Below are positions 1 to 9,661 of a stretch of DNA of 64,000 nt, piece by piece. The DNA comes from Axinella damicornis (taxonomy: Eukaryota > Porifera > Demospongiae > Axinellida > Axinellidae). Every line of letters begins with the position of its first letter. The stretch's first letter is position 1. The notes under the pieces are model-generated. The model was given only the letters and a program-made list of their open reading frames with translations, did not search any database and was not told where the DNA came from. The stretch is taken from NCBI GenBank assembly GCA_963931865.1, contig OZ007518.1, positions 8,732,361-8,796,360 of the forward strand, given 5' to 3'. The position numbers and the translations under genes were made by a program.

Positions 1-820
1 GGCCAGCGTTGAGCCCAGTCCTGAAGATTGATATCTGGAAGCAGAATCCGAATGATCACAACGTCGTACATGACTTTAAGAGCCATCCGTTTGCGTGGAA
101 TTTATTTTAACTATTTTATTTCCATTTTTCAGTGTTTGTTTGTGATGTTGATATTCCGCCATGGTTTTAGATCTTTAATTCCTTGAACATGCTCTTGTCG
201 AATACAGGACCCTCAGCCTACATGTCCCGAGTGCAAGGGGGTCCACATTACTGTAAATGTGAAGTCGCGTGCGCGTCTGCAATAGACCGTTTTCCACGTG
301 ATGTCACTTCCTGTGTACTAATTAATCGGCATTGCTGGATTGCCCTGATTTTCACCTAGAATATACTGTACGAAATACTTAGATGATATCTCAAGTTTGA
401 GTGCATTAGCTTGTTGTTTTCCAGAGTTACGTACCAGTGAAGTTTGTCCATTTCCCATAGAGAATGTATTAGGGGGGGCAACTTTTGCCCTCCCTAATAC
501 ATTCTCTATGGGAAATGGACAAATTTCGCTGGCTCATAACTCCTGTACCCAACGAGCTAATGCACTCAAACTTGAGATATCATCCACGTACCTCATACAG
601 TACATTCTAAGTGAAAATCAAGGCAGTGCAACAATGTTGATTAATTAGTACACAGGAAGTGACATCAGCGGAAAATGGTCCATTATATTAATTTTGGTGA
701 ACAGGATGCGCGCGCACGTGGCCGCGCCGGCAGGTACAGGTATATTTATTTACGCCCGCCGCGCGCTCTCTCCGAAGTTCGCCGAGCATTTTCGATTTTG
801 CGCGCGTGTGGTCTGACATC
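1..820. other. 5' flank of the glypican gene, no coding exon seen
   Basis: No coding exon is supported here. The segment is dominated by a 400-base palindromic element (listed separately). The last 140 bases before the glypican ATG are GC-rich with many CpG and CGCG steps, as expected for a promoter or 5' leader, but I see no convincing TATA box or defined start site. Short open frames inside the palindrome are products of the repeat and are not genes. Confidence 0.5.
283..683. mobile_element. Long palindromic MITE-like element upstream of glypican
   Basis: Two arms of about 190 bases are near-perfect reverse complements. The outer ends read GTCACTTCCTGTGTACTAAT on the left and its complement on the right. 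The arms meet near 470-490 around a G-run followed by a C-run. No transposase is encoded, so it is a non-autonomous foldback or MITE-type element. It ends about 140 bases before the glypican start codon. Confidence 0.75.
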
Positions 821-938
821 ATGGCGAAGTTTTCTCTGTCGCTCCTCCTGATGATGGCTCTGATGCAGTTTGCAACCTGTCAGGAGGCGCCGAACTGCTC
901 CCGATTGGAGGTGCCTTACAGCGGACAAGCGTTTAGCG
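821..938 (+). CDS. Glypican exon 1: signal peptide
   Basis: The ATG at 821 opens a hydrophobic stretch (FSLSLLLMMALMQF) followed by a likely cleavage site near ATC-QEA. The exon ends after one base of a Gly codon at a GTGAGC donor (phase 1). Glypican B and C have no counterpart of this exon upstream of them in the window. Confidence 0.85.
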
Positions 939-3900
939 GTGAGCTGTCCGCAGTGTCATTAGAATGTTATTTAGGACGGTCGAAGCGCGTGTGTATTTAA
1001 AAATCTGTTACAGAGTTGAAACTTACTTTCTAGGTGATCTCTGAGTCTAATGCAAGCAAGCTAGGGTCCTATACGTATAAGCACCGATCTAGGTGATCTC
1101 TGAGTCTAACGTATAAGCACCAATCTCTTTCATCCTTTGCATGTTATGTGTATAGTACTCATACTCGGTGTGCCTGCAGGCAATATCTGTGCTGCAGGCA
1201 ATGAGATACTAAGAAGAATAATTTGTGTGGAATTGATTGAATTTATACTTGACACTAAAGTGCCATTCCCAGCCCTTGTGCAATAATACAGCAAATTCCA
1301 TCAACAATGATGTTGACTAAGGCCAGGATAAAGTGCATAAATATATAAAACTGTTGTAGTACCGTATAGTCGTATACATTAACTCCTTATACTTTTCCAA
1401 GTGAAGATCCAGTCCTTATATAGCTACACAATAATTGTTGCAGTACGTTTCAAGGTATACCATCAAAGGAACCTTAAGCTTGTTGTAACTCAGATGATGA
1501 ATGAAATTTATGGAAATAACACACCATTTTATTGCAGTGCATACATACTGCGCATGCACACTATGGTAGTAAGTATGGTAGAAATTTCAAGTCAATGTCT
1601 TCCCTGCAAGGGAAGAATTTTGTTCTACACAATACGATAGTTCCATGATCTTCCATGAATTCTTGGTTTATCGGCGACAGTTGTATTGATGGCATGCAGC
1701 TGCTGGGCCAACTGATCGTTCTGTACCATGCAGGCCGATGATTGCACGAGTATTAGACTTTGCAGTGCATGTACCAGTGCAGGTATTAGCTATATGTGTT
1801 CTGCACAGGGTACAGTTTTGATTCACAGCTAGTGTATGTGAATGTACTCACACACACTGTGGAGATGAAAGTGTGAGGTAAGCGTATCTGGCTCTTTGCC
1901 AAAATCTTATACATTTACAGGAAGTCACTTGACCCAAAAATTGGAACTGCCTACTAAAACAATTGCTGACATCATGCACACATACACTACCAGCAAAGCA
2001 AATGGCTAGGTGCCACTGCATGCTACTGTACGTAACTCCTGGTAATGCGATACCGTCTCGTGACGGTAAACATCGCCTTCTTTGTCTACTGTTTGTTTGC
2101 AGAGTGGAGAGGTTTGGGTGGCACCCTAATCCTTTGTTTTCTCTTCCTCTTAATTGTTTCCATGTTGGTCGTAAATAAACAGACCATAATATTAATTGAA
2201 ACTTGCTGTTTCATGTCTATAGAAGTTTATGAACTTTGCCACTGGACATGTCAATTAATATATTCCTCACTAATGTTCACAATTTCACACACTTTTGAGG
2301 TGTATTCGGACTGATTGACCATCAGACTAAAATATCTCCACTCTTACACGTGTTAGCATTCAAAAAGCAATTTATGGTTTACTAGCATGGCAACAAAGAC
2401 AGCAAGAATTTCACTGTCCTGCCATCTGCACATGCCCTGCAGTGCGAGGGTCCGGTACCGAGACTAGCGTTTCCCATAAACAGTTTATGTACATGTATGC
2501 AAGTTCACCAGACCCTCCTCCACGTGCAAGGGTCCGGTACCGAGACTAGCCCTGCAGGTGTGTGACGTAGATGCAGCATTGACACTCACCTAATATAACA
2601 CTTGACTCCAAAATTTAATGCTTACATTCCTCACCAATATTCACCATGCTGTGACATTTTCACAGGCACTTCTTTTTGATCAACGTATGCACACAATAAA
2701 ATGTGTGATATAGAGCTGATATTCAATGAGTATGATATTTATACTTGGCTCTGTGCCACAATCTCAGATACATTTACAGGAAGTCACTTGGCCCAATAAA
2801 TATATACTTATTGGAACTGCAGCTGGCTACTAAAACAATCGATGACATCACACTACCACATGTGGCAGAGCTAATCAGCTGTAACAGTTAGCTAAGTCCT
2901 TGTATGTATGTAGCTATAGAGTAGCCTCGTACCCAGTCCCACGCCCAGCTTTTCGTCGCTGCTTAGTACGGTAAAAGCTGGGCGTGGGACTGGGTACGAG
3001 GCTAGCTATAGAGCTCATGCCTTGTTTGGGTGACACCCTATAGTTTGGTTTACTCTTACCCTCCATATCGGTCATAGCTAATTATTATTCTGCAGGCTAT
3101 AGTAACTACATTTTCGTTATTGTGAAGGCGCACTAGTTTGTAGCTACATGTGGAAGTGACAGCATATTCCAATTTGCTGAACGTAGCTACTTTGTACAAG
3201 TTTTGAGTTCAGCTTTAAACCACCAGACGTTTGTGCTTTGCCCACCAGGTATGCCAACTCTGAATGATGCATTTCCTCACTAATCTTCACGTTTTGAGCT
3301 GACGATTGTCACAATTTCAAATAGCACCACCATCAATTAGCACTCCTAATTTGTCACAGGGGTGAATTCATAATCCCAGAGACTATGCATGGGCATAAAA
3401 CGTTCATTTTGAGTTTCAATTCTCATGGAGTGTGTACAACAAAGATATACTAGCCTCGTTCCAAGGCCCACACGCAGAACGCAGAAGAGGGCTTGGTGAC
3501 ACTTGGCAAAATTCCACTTCCGCGTTTCGTGTGTGGGCCTGGGTACGAGGCTAGCACTATACACACAGTACATGTGTGATGCTGCATTTATACAGCTTAT
3601 GACACCCAACTCTTGAAGTTATACATTCCTCACCAATATTCACCATGCAGTGACATTTTCCATATAAGGTTTGCTATCGCCATAATTTTGTACTGTTGCT
3701 TAACTATTCAGCTAGCTAGGAATAACAGGAATTGTCTGTTAAGTTTCTTGAGATCAAAGTGCAAGACAGGAGTACGTGGCTCTTTTTCACAACCTTCTTT
3801 TTTCAGATGCATTTACAGGAAGTCACATGACCCAACAAATTACTTATTGGAACTGCCTACTAAAACAATCATGACATCACACATACATTACCAACAAAGC

Positions 3901-6900
3901 TAATTAGCTATTAATCCTTGTATGTACGTACTATGGTTACATGTACCTCAGTAGAGTAAACACTGCCATGTTTGGGCGACACCCGAAACTCTTGTTTCCT
4001 CTTTCTTAATTGTTTCCATGTTCGTCATATAAACATACCATAACAGAACACGTTGAGACTTGCTGCTGTAGCTACCACCTGAAGATTGTGAGCTTAACCA
4101 CTAGAATTGCCAACACATTTCTCACCATGTGGAGACATTTTGAGGTGCACAACCGTCAGAATTTGTCAGCACAGTCATCAAGTAGCCTCGTTCCCAGGTC
4201 TTGGGCCTGGGAATGAGGCTAAGTCATCAAGTCACTCTTAATATGTCACATGGTTAGCAGTCCAATACCCCATGTAGGGCCATAAAATGTTTATGGGTTT
4301 TCATGGCTTGTGTGTAGCTACCACTGTTTATGCTGATTGCTATAATAATTATCATGACAACGAAGACGGTGAGAGCTTCATCATGTCTTTAGCTACATGT
4401 CCTGCAGCAGAGCACGTGGTGTCTGGACCAGTGTGTGCAGTGTATATAGCTATGCTGCATCTGCTTTAGCCTGGTTCCCACAGGAACGAGCTCGAGGCTT
4501 CTGCTGACTCAAAGTTACAGTGCTGTGCTTGTGTGTGTACTTTATTTTTATTCTATAGCCAGAAATTATGCTGTGTTGATTTTTATATGACAGACTGAAT
4601 CAAAGGAAATCGAAATAGCACAACCATCAAGTTAGCACTCACAGTGTCACATGTGCCACTATGTGGTGCTAACAGCAGAGGTTAGCATATTCCAAGAGCC
4701 TGGGGCCATACCTCCTTCTCCTCCTCTGCAGGTGCTAGCCTTCGAGTGTGTGCCAGGAATGGACTCCAGTGCTGCACAGATGAGTACATTGAGGCAATAC
4801 TCAACCGCACGCAGGAGCTCCTCCCTGATGGTCTGCGAGCTGAGCTCAACAGGACCATTACAATCTACGCCAGGATTATTCAGAAACTGCGGGACTGTAA
4901 GCTTAATGGTTTCTGTTGGCAGCAATAGCTAATCATTGTGAACCGGACGACAGGACTAGAGTTCCCTACAGGACTGTATGTTAAGATGGTACTGATTGTC
5001 AGCCACCATGATTTTAAGCTCTTTTATTATGCAGTAGCTAAATAGGCAGCAGAGCATGCAAAACTGGAGGGTAGCTATCCTCGAATTCCAATCGATTGCA
5101 CACAGCACTGAGCAGTGTAGGCAATTGCATTAAGTTCAGAGCTGAAGTGGTGCTGACTGTGGCAAAAAGTTACTGATCTTAATCTTAAACCGGAGAACCT
5201 TGTTTGAGCTGAACTCAGAATTGCAGGTTCGAGTCTCATCACTGCCGTAGGAGATTTTCTTTCTAGGAGTCAACTCAGCTCTACCATAAAAAATGAGTAG
5301 CTATGTGTGTTCTTGGAGGTAGTTTCACCTGAAATAGTTCACACCGCATCCTTCGTAAAACCGTCGGTCCCGGGGTACTGGTTAGTACTATTAGCAAGCA
5401 TTGAGTTGCTATTCTGGTTACCTCGTTAGCCACTATAATGGTCAGGTTTCTCATAAATAAAATTAATAAATGTCTCACTGCATGTCACACACTACTCAAT
5501 GCTGATCACAAATTTGATTGATTATTGAGTCCATGCATAAATATATACCCCTCTCTCCTTCAGTTTTTGAGGGAGACTTCCTTGATCGATTATACAGCAG
5601 ACTGGATTACAATTTCTTTGACTCAGATCGAGAAACTTTTATGCGTAACCTCACACAGGAGTTAAGGGACGACTTTGTGATTGGGGAAGATGACGATGAT
5701 GATGATGACGACGAGGAAAGCAGTTCAAATTCTACTACCAGGCGTGGGGGCTTTTTCCGAAACTTTTTTGACAGAATTGAAGACAGAGCTGCTGCAGTAC
5801 TTGCACGGACCAACTCAGTACGGGAGTGCATCCGACGGGTGATTGACTCCAGCATCAATGACACACGCATGCAGCTGGCATCGGACAGTGTCGAGCAACT
5901 TCGTAGGTCACTGACATTAGGAATGAGACTCTTAAACTTTCTGGAAAATTTCAGGGAGAATTTGGGAGGATTTCGACCACTGCAGCAGTGTGTCACCAGA
6001 CTTGTTCGACTGAATTACTGCGGCAGGTGTGTTCAGCATACCCCTCCCCTCTGCCGCAACATTTGTGGAGCCCTGGCCCGGGGTTGCTACTCCCCATTCC
6101 ATACTGGTCTGCGTATGCAGTTCGAGAATCTCTGGAATGTGACCCGCCAAGTAATTGGCCTCACCAGAAGCTCACTGGCAAGTCTGAGAGGACGGCTACA
6201 GAGGAACGTGAACGCAGATCGTCTTGCACTGGTGAGCTCAGTTTCTCATGTTTTCAGAAGTTAAATGCTTGTATAGTTACGTGAATATCCTGAAACCTAT
6301 CCATATATGGTAGTTGGTGCACTTATGCCTTGTCAACCATAATTAACAAAGTATACAATGTAATATTAATTGCAAATGAGCCTGGAGAATTCCCATAAGG
6401 TTACGGGATACTCGTGCGCGTGCCGTGCGAAATGTATTGGGAAATGTATACTTAAGCTCGCTAACCAAAAATCTCTGGTACAAACAGCGTGAGCAACTTG
6501 ATTCTGGAGGTGGAGGTGCGCTGTCACAAGGTGCAGGGCATGACGGAAGCTTTTACGGATACGCTGTATAGCCGTGTAAAAACGAGCAGTTCAGTTCACC
6601 AAAAAGCCATATTTACCGCTTTGCTGGAGCGAGACAGCAGATAAATTTGCCAAGGATTATGCTATCACAAAAAGCTTCCATCATGCCCTGCACCTTGTGA
6701 CAGCGCACCTCCACCTCCAGAATCAAGTTGTTCACGCTCTTCGTACCGGAGATTTTTTGGTTAGCGAGCTTAAGTATACATTTCCCAATACATTTCGCAC
6801 GGCGCGCGCATGAGTATCCCGTAACCATAAGCACATAAGAATTTATCAAGGTTTAATATCAGACGTTAACGCTTTGTACATGCTCTTCTGCTTCCTTAAA

Positions 6901-7364
6901 CTGTTTGCAGTAGTAGGTAATGAGTTTACTTAATGGATGTCTTGCGCTATACAGATCCGTGAGATTTCTCAGCAGTGTCAGGTGACCATCCCTGGGATGA
7001 GAGGGAGGAGGCAGGACGATGATAACGGTGACGATGACGATGACGACATCCCTGATCTTCCTGATGAGATTGACGTTGACCTCGGTGAATTGAGGGGAGG
7101 ACCCTTCAATTATGGTGAGATGATTATTGACAATCATAATGCATCACCTCCTGCAGTTATCCATACATGTACAACTTACTGTAGAAGCACATCAGCACAA
7201 TGCTATAGTGGATTTTAAGAATGTCCATCATGCTAAAATGTATGGCAGCAGAAGATGCATAGCTGCAGTCAACTCATTTCTGCAGCTGGTAAACTAGTAT
7301 AATGTGCCTCCCTATCCCCCTCGATCCCCCTTCCTCCCTCCGCCCTCCCCCCAACTCTCTCTCT

Positions 7365-7412
<48 letters not shown>

Positions 7413-7569
7413 TGTCATACATACTTACATATACTTACACACACACAGGCCGTTTTGGACCTCACATTTGTCGCTACCTGGTGAACACGGCTCCCTCAAA
7501 CTGCTGGGATGGTGATAGAGAGAGGGAAGAGGACATTGAGGAGTACACCAATGATGATATAGAGGGGCA

Positions 7570-7650
<81 letters not shown>

Positions 7651-8454
7651 TGTGTGTGTGTGTGGGGGGGGGGGGTGTGTCTAACTTGATGGTTATAATT
7701 ATGTACCTCAGATGCACAATAGCTACATTATAATCACGGAACTGATTACAATAGCTAATTATGGCCTGGCCTACTGTAGCCTCGTTCCCAGGCCGTTTCT
7801 CCCTCCCAAAACGGCCTGGGATCCGGAACGAGGCTAGGCCTTCCGTAGCGTATCATTTTGGGGGTCTAGCCACAAAAAGTGATGCACAAGTATTTCACAG
7901 TACTTTTTCACTCATTACGTCACTGCGAAAATTCCACCCGGTAATAACTTACCAGTGACATGATGGATGACAAGATTAGCGATCAAGTTGTGTGTGTGCA
8001 GCTACTAATGACAAATGGGAAGGAGCTGTCGTGGAAGAGCCATCATGTGCGTGTGAGCCCGGTAGGAACGCGAAGGACAGACATGCTGCTTTGAATATAT
8101 TTTGCGCGTTTGATAATCGCAGTCTTACTTCACCCGCGAATACCGTGAAAACTTCTCCACTACAAAATTAATAACTATACTCTAAGGTCAAGTATTGTAC
8201 TGTTTCCTGCAGATGAGAACCCTGTGATAGAGCTGGATGAGACTGTTCTCACACAGCAGGCTAACTCCCTGGGTATGCCTGTGAACACCATTCTTGAGTC
8301 ACCGGACCTCTCTGGAGTCTCTCCCGACGGTCTGGTGGTCCCTGGAGGGGAAGCCATTGGCACTGGAGGGGAGAGTGGGAGTGGAGCAGGGAAGATGGTG
8401 GCAACCCTTGGGGTGGTGCTGCTGGTAGCTGCGCTGGCCGTGGAGCTTCAGTAA
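821..8454 (+). CDS. Glypican (complete, unit A), GPI-anchored heparan-sulfate proteoglycan core
   Basis: Six exons: 821-938, 4732-4896, 5564-6231, 6955-7114, 7449-7571 and 8213-8454. They join in frame to 491 codons plus stop, slightly shorter than typical glypicans (about 550). Residues 1-20 are a signal peptide. Exon 2 carries the family signature LRVCARNGLQCCT (compare CPQGYTCCT in known glypicans). Exon 3 has the helical core, an unusual run of eight Asp near residue 137, and the Cys cluster YCGRC...CRNICGALARGC. Exon 5 has the C-terminal CRYLVNTAPSNCW motif. Exon 6 has SGSG (residues 466-469), a likely glycosaminoglycan site, and a hydrophobic GPI-attachment tail. Glypicans sit on the outer cell surface and modulate Wnt, Hedgehog and FGF signals. 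This is the only complete copy in the window. Confidence 0.93.
1030..1125. repeat. Short direct duplication in glypican intron 1
   Basis: TCTAGGTGATCTCTGAGTCTAA occurs at about 1031 and again at about 1088, each time followed by a related ACGTATAAGCACC block. This is a local duplication of roughly 55 bases with no visible function. Confidence 0.7.
2922..3004. mobile_element. TAGCCTCG-family TIR hairpin with perfect 9-bp TSD
   Basis: The element starts TAGCCTCGTACCCAG and ends with the reverse complement; the whole 83 bases fold as a hairpin. It is flanked on both sides by GCTATAGAG (2913-2921 and 3005-3013), a perfect 9-bp target-site duplication. No coding capacity. Confidence 0.85.
3451..3553. 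mobile_element. TAGCCTCG-family TIR element
   Basis: Left end TAGCCTCGTTCCAAGGCCC, right end the imperfect complement GGGCCTGGGTACGAGGCTA. It is 103 bases long and non-coding. The flanks (AAGATATAC and GCACTATAC) are only a poor match, so the target duplication has decayed or the end is shifted. Confidence 0.7.
4183..4221. mobile_element. Minimal TAGCCTCG-family element, two TIRs only
   Basis: Only 39 bases: TAGCCTCGTTCCCAGG, a short loop, then the complementary right end. GTCATCAAG is present on both sides, offset by one base, which supports a 9-bp target duplication. It is the smallest member of the family seen here. Confidence 0.65.
4732..4896 (+). CDS. Glypican exon 2: N-terminal CCT motif
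   Basis: The acceptor CTCTGCAG precedes GTGCTAGCC. After the split Gly codon the frame reads ASLRVCARNGLQCCTDE and then an amphipathic helix with N-glycosylation sequons (NRT). The donor is ACT|GTAAGC. The exon joins to exon 3 by a shared Phe codon. It is absent from the sequence upstream of glypican B and C. Confidence 0.88.
5190..5297. repeat. tRNA-derived SINE fragment
   Basis: It contains an RNA polymerase III B-box-like sequence GGTTCGAGTCT at 5226-5236 and a 3' part ending ACTCAGCTCTACCATAAAAA. The CTCAGCTCT..CC end recurs in the SINE of the Ig-gene intron 1. No clear A box is visible, so it is probably 5'-truncated. Confidence 0.5.
5564..6231 (+). CDS. Glypican exon 3: helical core and Cys cluster
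   Basis: A 668-base exon with CTCTCCTTCAG before it and CTG|GTGAGC after it; the end is phase 0. It encodes an EGDFLDRLYSRLDY segment, a GAT/GAC run coding eight consecutive Asp, an RRGG-rich stretch, and the Cys-rich segment typical of glypican cores. Homology with units B and C begins only about 65 bases upstream of this exon (near 5497), which places the duplication breakpoint in intron 2. Confidence 0.9.
6399..6826. mobile_element. 428-bp foldback element present only in unit A
   Basis: It lies in glypican intron 3. It starts GGTTACGGGATACTC and ends with the complement GAGTATCCCGTAACC, and the arms match for about 170 bases. ATAA flanks both sides. Units B (around 30220) and C (around 51310) have the uninterrupted sequence TTCCCATAAGCACATAAG, a clean empty site. 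The minus-strand open frame inside it is a by-product of the arm sequence. Confidence 0.85.
6955..7114 (+). CDS. Glypican exon 4: acidic segment
   Basis: 160 bases, from CTATACAG|ATCCGTGAG to AATTATG|GTGAGA. It encodes IREISQQCQVTIPGM followed by a second Asp-rich run and an LGELRGGPFNY tail. It starts in phase 0 and ends in phase 1. In unit B the first Gln codon of SQQC is a stop. Confidence 0.85.
7354..7411. repeat. (TC)n followed by (CA)n upstream of glypican exon 5
   Basis: A TC run of about 25 bases leads into a CA run of about 31 bases, ending some 37 bases before the exon 5 acceptor. Together with the TG run after the exon it forms a complementary pair. Confidence 0.95.
7449..7571 (+). 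CDS. Glypican exon 5 between CA and TG tracts
   Basis: 123 bases, phase 1 to phase 1. It encodes RFGPHICRYLVNTAPSNCWD and an acidic RERE-EDIEEY stretch, the last Cys pair of the glypican core. The acceptor is ACACACAG|GC. The donor GTGTGTGT is the first dinucleotide of a 93-base TG microsatellite, a poor match to GTRAGT. Skipping this exon would keep the frame but remove both Cys. Confidence 0.85.
7572..7675. repeat. (TG)n and G-run immediately downstream of exon 5
   Basis: TG repeats run from the first intron base to about 7664, with one interruption, and are followed by about 12 G. The tract therefore contains the 5' splice site itself. Confidence 0.95.
7777..7836. mobile_element. TAGCCTCG-family hairpin in glypican intron 5
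   Basis: TAGCCTCGTTCCCAGGCCG and its complement enclose a short loop. The flanks are GGCCTACTG and GGCCTTCCG. The same insertion in unit B keeps a perfect GGCCTACCG pair, so the element was present before the units duplicated. Confidence 0.8.
8213..8454 (+). CDS. Glypican exon 6: attachment site and GPI signal
   Basis: 242 bases after TTCCTGCAG. It encodes DENP.IELDETVLTQQ, then a Gly/Ser-rich region with GGESGSGAGK and a terminal hydrophobic stretch (VATLGVVLLVAALAV) ending at TAA 8452-8454. SG repeats next to acidic residues are typical heparan-sulfate attachment sites, and the tail is a typical GPI-transfer signal. Confidence 0.88.
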
Positions 8455-8784
8455 TCCGTATAACAGTGACTTTGACTCTGTGTGATGAATTCATTGGACC
8501 AATGGTAGCTATTTAATTAGATATTTATTATGACTGCTGCAAGGCTGCAAGGAAGATGTTTTTTGCGGTTGTATTGCATTTTGTTTTGAGTTCGGGCATG
8601 CAGTGTTGCCTGACAAACTATCTTATTATGCAACTGGTAGTAATAGCTATTATTAGAGGCAAAAACTTTTCTCAGAAGGATTTAGTGATGGCATGTCATA
8701 TTCCACCTCTCGAAAAAGCTAAGAAATAAGGATTAACAAGCCTCAGTCCATCCCAAAAATGTATGGAGATGTAGGGCTATATAG

Positions 8785-8948
8785 CAGAACAGCAAAAAGC
8801 AAGAAAACAAGCAGGGATGATGGCATAAAACAGTTCAGTATACAACACCATCTTACATATCCTTCCACATAATACATGTATAATGAGAAAAGTATGTAGG
8901 GTGTTGTATACTGTTATGCAATCATCCCTGCTTGTTTTATTCTGTTCC
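8785..8948. mobile_element. Inverted-repeat element between glypican and the Ig gene (unit A)
   Basis: AAAACAAGCAGGGATGAT and the complement ATCATCCCTGCTTGTTTT mark two arms of roughly 60 bases. The element lies in the 642-base intergenic gap between the glypican stop and the next ATG. A homologue is at 32131-32304 in unit B. In unit C this place is occupied by GGGA repeats. Confidence 0.7.
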
Positions 8949-9096
8949 GTGCGTGCGCTGCAGATTATTGTAACATTCTGTACGAGTAATTAGAGCGCTA
9001 GAACATTATCCGTGCTGCTCGCATTTTAGGTGGGAGGGGCTGCAGAAGCTAGTAACGAAGGACTTTTCCCCAGTAACGAACCGTGGTTCTTTTCGA

Positions 9097-9661
9097 ATGG
9101 CGATGGAACGTGTGGTTGACATCGAGGTTGACCCAGAGTTCAACATCCACACCAGCTACCATAACGATTTCTTTCTCCTGAAAACAAGGGTGACGGTGAA
9201 TAGAGAGAACACGCGAATCAAGTCCGTTAAGGCAGGCAGTTATGAGGAGCCGACCCTCGTTTATGGAAGTACCATTAGCGCAAAGCTGTGGTTGATCACA
9301 AACACTATCTCACCTATTCTGCACAAGTTTGGGGTCTACCATATGGACACATTCTATTACGAGCAGTCCCCACTTTTTCACGTTGTCTTCAGCTCTGAGT
9401 CGTGTCTGACTAAGTTTCTCCATGAGATGGAGAGGATCAAATATGCCATGCAGGTGGCACTTTTGACCGTACTTTTGGAATCAGATTCATCCCGCAACTT
9501 GGTTGTCGAGGTCCATCCAGAGCTGTTTCTTGTTTCCCCTAATCGGTCAAAAACAAAGGGAGCAGACCTCCAACTCCTAAACGCAGGGAACTCGTCCACC
9601 TTTCTAGCCCACTGGAAAAGGAGCGAAATGTTTGATTTTGGATCCCTTTACCAGGAAGTAG
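9097..9661 (+). CDS. First exon of Ig/Death gene A: orphan N-terminal domain
   Basis: The ATG at 9097 starts a 188-residue reading frame ending at GTAG|GTATGT (phase 1). The sequence (MAMERVVDIEVDPEFNIH at the start, GVYHMDTFYYEQSPLFHVVF in the middle) has no signal peptide, no membrane segment and no family I recognise. Mixed alpha/beta character is suggested by alternating hydrophobic stretches and a Leu/Met-rich helix near residues 104-128. All three units keep it open and of identical length, which supports it as a real domain. An earlier untranslated exon cannot be excluded. Confidence 0.8.

Larger units (their letters stand above)
1905..4640. repeat. Three diverged intron-1 repeats of about 1 kb
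   Basis: Within glypican intron 1 (939-4731), one motif set recurs near 1905-2180, 2760-3070 and 3800-4020: ACAGGAAGTCAC followed by TTGGAACTGC, CTACTAAAACAATC and TGACATCA, then a TTGGGTGACACCC block with CT-rich sequence. Spacing is about 0.85-1.05 kb. The copies are strongly diverged, and small TIR elements lie between them. Nothing here looks coding. Confidence 0.6.

Noticed and set aside
5607..5996. Minus-strand 129-residue open frame, also in units B and C
   Set aside because: Antisense shadow of glypican exon 3; poly-Ser is the complement of the Asp run.
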